A DNA stretch of 8,253 bases. Source: Bacillota bacterium. Its GTDB lineage: Bacteria; Bacillota_A; Clostridia; Lachnospirales; Bianqueaceae. This document shows, one piece after another, positions 6,981 to 8,253 of the stretch. Both the position numbers and the translations under genes were made by a program. The first letter of the stretch is position 1. Every line of letters starts with the position of its first letter. Under the pieces are notes generated by a model. The model ran no database searches, was not told the origin of the DNA, and saw only the letters and a list, made by a program, of their open reading frames with translations. Location: the NCBI GenBank assembly GCA_017420625.1, contig JAFOIR010000414.1, positions 1 through 8,253 on the forward strand, given 5' to 3'.

Positions 6981-7601
6981 TTATCTCATCGGTGTTTTTA
7001 TATCTACCAGCAGGCCTCCGTAGCTGTCACTGAAGGCATACCACTGACCGTCGGCAGGATCCTGGTAGACAGAGAGTGAACGCTCGGTGTCGGCACCGGG
7101 GAATTCAATAACGACCTTCTCGACAGAAAGCGTACGGCCGTAGATCGTTGAAGTCTGGGGAGCATAGACGTATTCGCGAACGGTAATAGCAAAGGGCTGA
7201 TTCGGCGTATAGCCGTTCTGCGGAGTAGCGCCCTCCAGGTATGCGTTGGCGATATACTGCCACTTGTTGTTCTGCATCATCCGTGCGCGGACGAAATCTT
7301 TTGTAAAGTTATTGAAAGGTGCCATAGAACCGGCAGTCGGTGAGTTCATGAGAACTTTCATCATCTCATAGCAGGTTTCCGGGTTCTGTGGTGTCCAGGT
7401 GCGGAAAGCCGCGATCATGAGGGGCAGGACCAGATATTTGCCTTCTGCTCCGCCTCGGTTCACCTGCCGAAGTTCCGCGGCATTTTCCGGGAAACGCTGG
7501 AATGTATAGCGTTTCTGTCCGAGAGTCACATTGCGGATGCCTTCGTTTGCCTGACCGTCCGATGACTTTTTCACAACATTATTGAGAAATGACTGAAACA
7601 T
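6981..7601 (-). CDS. DUF6935-like protein of unknown function
   Basis: Protein of 206 residues with no signal peptide or membrane helix, so probably cytosolic. From memory of the family pattern it resembles DUF6935 proteins of Clostridia and relatives: a helical part (about 55-120, YLVLPLMIAAFRTW onward), then the EGATPxNxYTPxxPF motif at 123-137, then a beta-rich part with FPGADTERSLSVYQ and GQWYAFSDSYGGLLVDIKTP near the end. No catalytic residues are recognisable and no function is proposed. The start is ATG at 7599-7601, supported by an AAGGAGG site (complement of 7608-7614) six bases upstream. It begins 24 bases downstream of the YitT-family gene on the same strand, so the two are probably co-transcribed. 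Its stop is close to the bidirectional terminator. The DUF assignment is moderate; the gene itself is well supported. Confidence 0.8.
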   Translation of the reverse strand: MFQSFLNNVVKKSSDGQANEGIRNVTLGQKRYTFQRFPENAAELRQVNRGGAEGKYLVLPLMIAAFRTWTPQNPETCYEMMKVLMNSPTAGSMAPFNNFTKDFVRARMMQNNKWQYIANAYLEGATPQNGYTPNQPFAITVREYVYAPQTSTIYGRTLSVEKVVIEFPGADTERSLSVYQDPADGQWYAFSDSYGGLLVDIKTPMR

Positions 7602-7625
7602 GGAGAGCCTCCTTATATTGTTTTT
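7602..7625 (-). promoter_or_regulatory. Short intergenic spacer with strong Shine-Dalgarno
   Basis: The 24-base spacer between the two minus-strand genes holds an A-run (complement of 7621-7627, overlapping the upstream stop codon) and AAGGAGG (complement of 7608-7614), six bases before the ATG of the DUF6935-like gene. There is no room for a separate promoter, which supports co-transcription with the YitT-family gene. Confidence 0.7.
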
Positions 7626-8253
7626 TTAACTGTCGATATGTTTCATTGAGAAGAAGCTGGTGCCTTTTCCGTAAACACCGTTCACCGTAATGATCGTAAA
7701 GAAAGCATCCGGATCGACACGCTTGACGATCGATTTGAGAACGCCCAGCTGATGCTTGTTGATGACGCAGTACATCAGATAGTGTTCCTGACCGGTATAG
7801 GCTCCCTGGGCATCGATGACGGTCAGACCGCGTTTCAGTCGTTCCATCAGTGCTGTCGAAAGCTCTTCTTTCTTGTCGGTGATGATCAGGATCGCACGGC
7901 GGTGATCGATACCGTCGATGACAAAGGAATTGACCTGAGCGGAAAGAAACATCGCGCAGATCGTCAGGACTGCCTGGTCAAGGCCGTAGATGAAGGCTGA
8001 AGCGAAGACGATCACTGCGTTGATGACCAGTCCGGAAGTTGCCATATTGATGGAAAAGTATTTATGAAGGATCTTGGATATGATATCCGTACCGCCGACA
8101 GAAGCCCCGCTTCGATAGATGAGTCCTACCCCAAGGCCTGTCAGCACACCGCCCATGACTACAGAGGTCAAAGGGGACGTAAAAGGTAAAGACAGCTTGG
8201 AGAAGAGCTGGATAAACAGAGTGAAGATGCCCATGCCGATGGCGGAATACAGA
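7626..8253 (-). CDS. YitT-family membrane protein (DUF161/DUF2179), 5'-truncated by window edge
   Basis: Integral membrane protein of the YitT family, widespread in Bacillota and of unknown biochemical role. The frame stays open to base 8253 (LYSAIG precedes the internal Met at 8234), and family members are usually about 280-290 residues, so some 80 N-terminal residues are missing. Counting from that Met, hydrophobic segments lie at about 2-18, 22-40, 65-84 and 88-107. The conserved GASVGGTDII motif is at 43-52. A C-terminal cytosolic DUF2179 domain spans about 111-195, with RGLTVIDAQGAYTG at 135-148, DPDAFF at 174-179 and a GKG near 189-191, where the family usually has GxGF. It is the upstream partner of the DUF6935-like gene; its promoter lies outside the window. 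Confidence 0.92.
   Translation of the reverse strand, partial: LYSAIGMGIFTLFIQLFSKLSLPFTSPLTSVVMGGVLTGLGVGLIYRSGASVGGTDIISKILHKYFSINMATSGLVINAVIVFASAFIYGLDQAVLTICAMFLSAQVNSFVIDGIDHRRAILIITDKKEELSTALMERLKRGLTVIDAQGAYTGQEHYLMYCVINKHQLGVLKSIVKRVDPDAFFTIITVNGVYGKGTSFFSMKHIDS

Noticed and set aside
7619..7628. T-run as a plus-strand terminator tail
   Set aside because: No stem precedes it on the plus strand and no plus-strand gene ends there. It is an A-run between two minus-strand genes.

Overview
The window looks like chromosome from a low-to-mid GC Gram-positive anaerobe (Bacillota, Clostridia or Erysipelotrichia-like). This rests on the strong GGAGG-type ribosome binding sites, tight operon packing, a lipoprotein adaptor in place of an outer-membrane efflux system, a YitT-family membrane protein and a DUF6935-like protein. 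By eye GC is near one half. No species is claimed. Coding density is very high, no stretch over 300 bases lacks a gene, and I see no RNA genes, CRISPR arrays, insertion sequences or phage genes.

Positions 1-6896 (plus strand) hold the end of a tightly coupled operon for a MacB/FtsX-type ABC system. In order it has a HlyD/MacA-like adaptor cut by the left edge, a second adaptor that is a lipoprotein and overlaps the first by 14 bases, a 927-residue permease with two FtsX-like halves, two ABC ATPases overlapping by 4 bases (ATGA), and a small SnoaL-like protein. The simplest model is one fused permease served by two different ATPases and two different extracytoplasmic adaptors. The substrate cannot be told from the sequence. 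The most notable detail is the tail of the second ATPase, which reads as an AbrB/SpoVT swapped-hairpin domain, normally found in DNA-binding transition-state regulators and antitoxins.

Positions 6908-6963 hold a strong hairpin with T-runs on both strands, a bidirectional terminator between the plus-strand operon and the converging minus-strand genes.

Positions 6981-8253 (minus strand) hold a two-gene unit: a YitT-family membrane protein whose N-terminus lies beyond the right edge, followed 24 bases later by a cytosolic protein resembling DUF6935. Nothing links these two functionally to the ABC operon.
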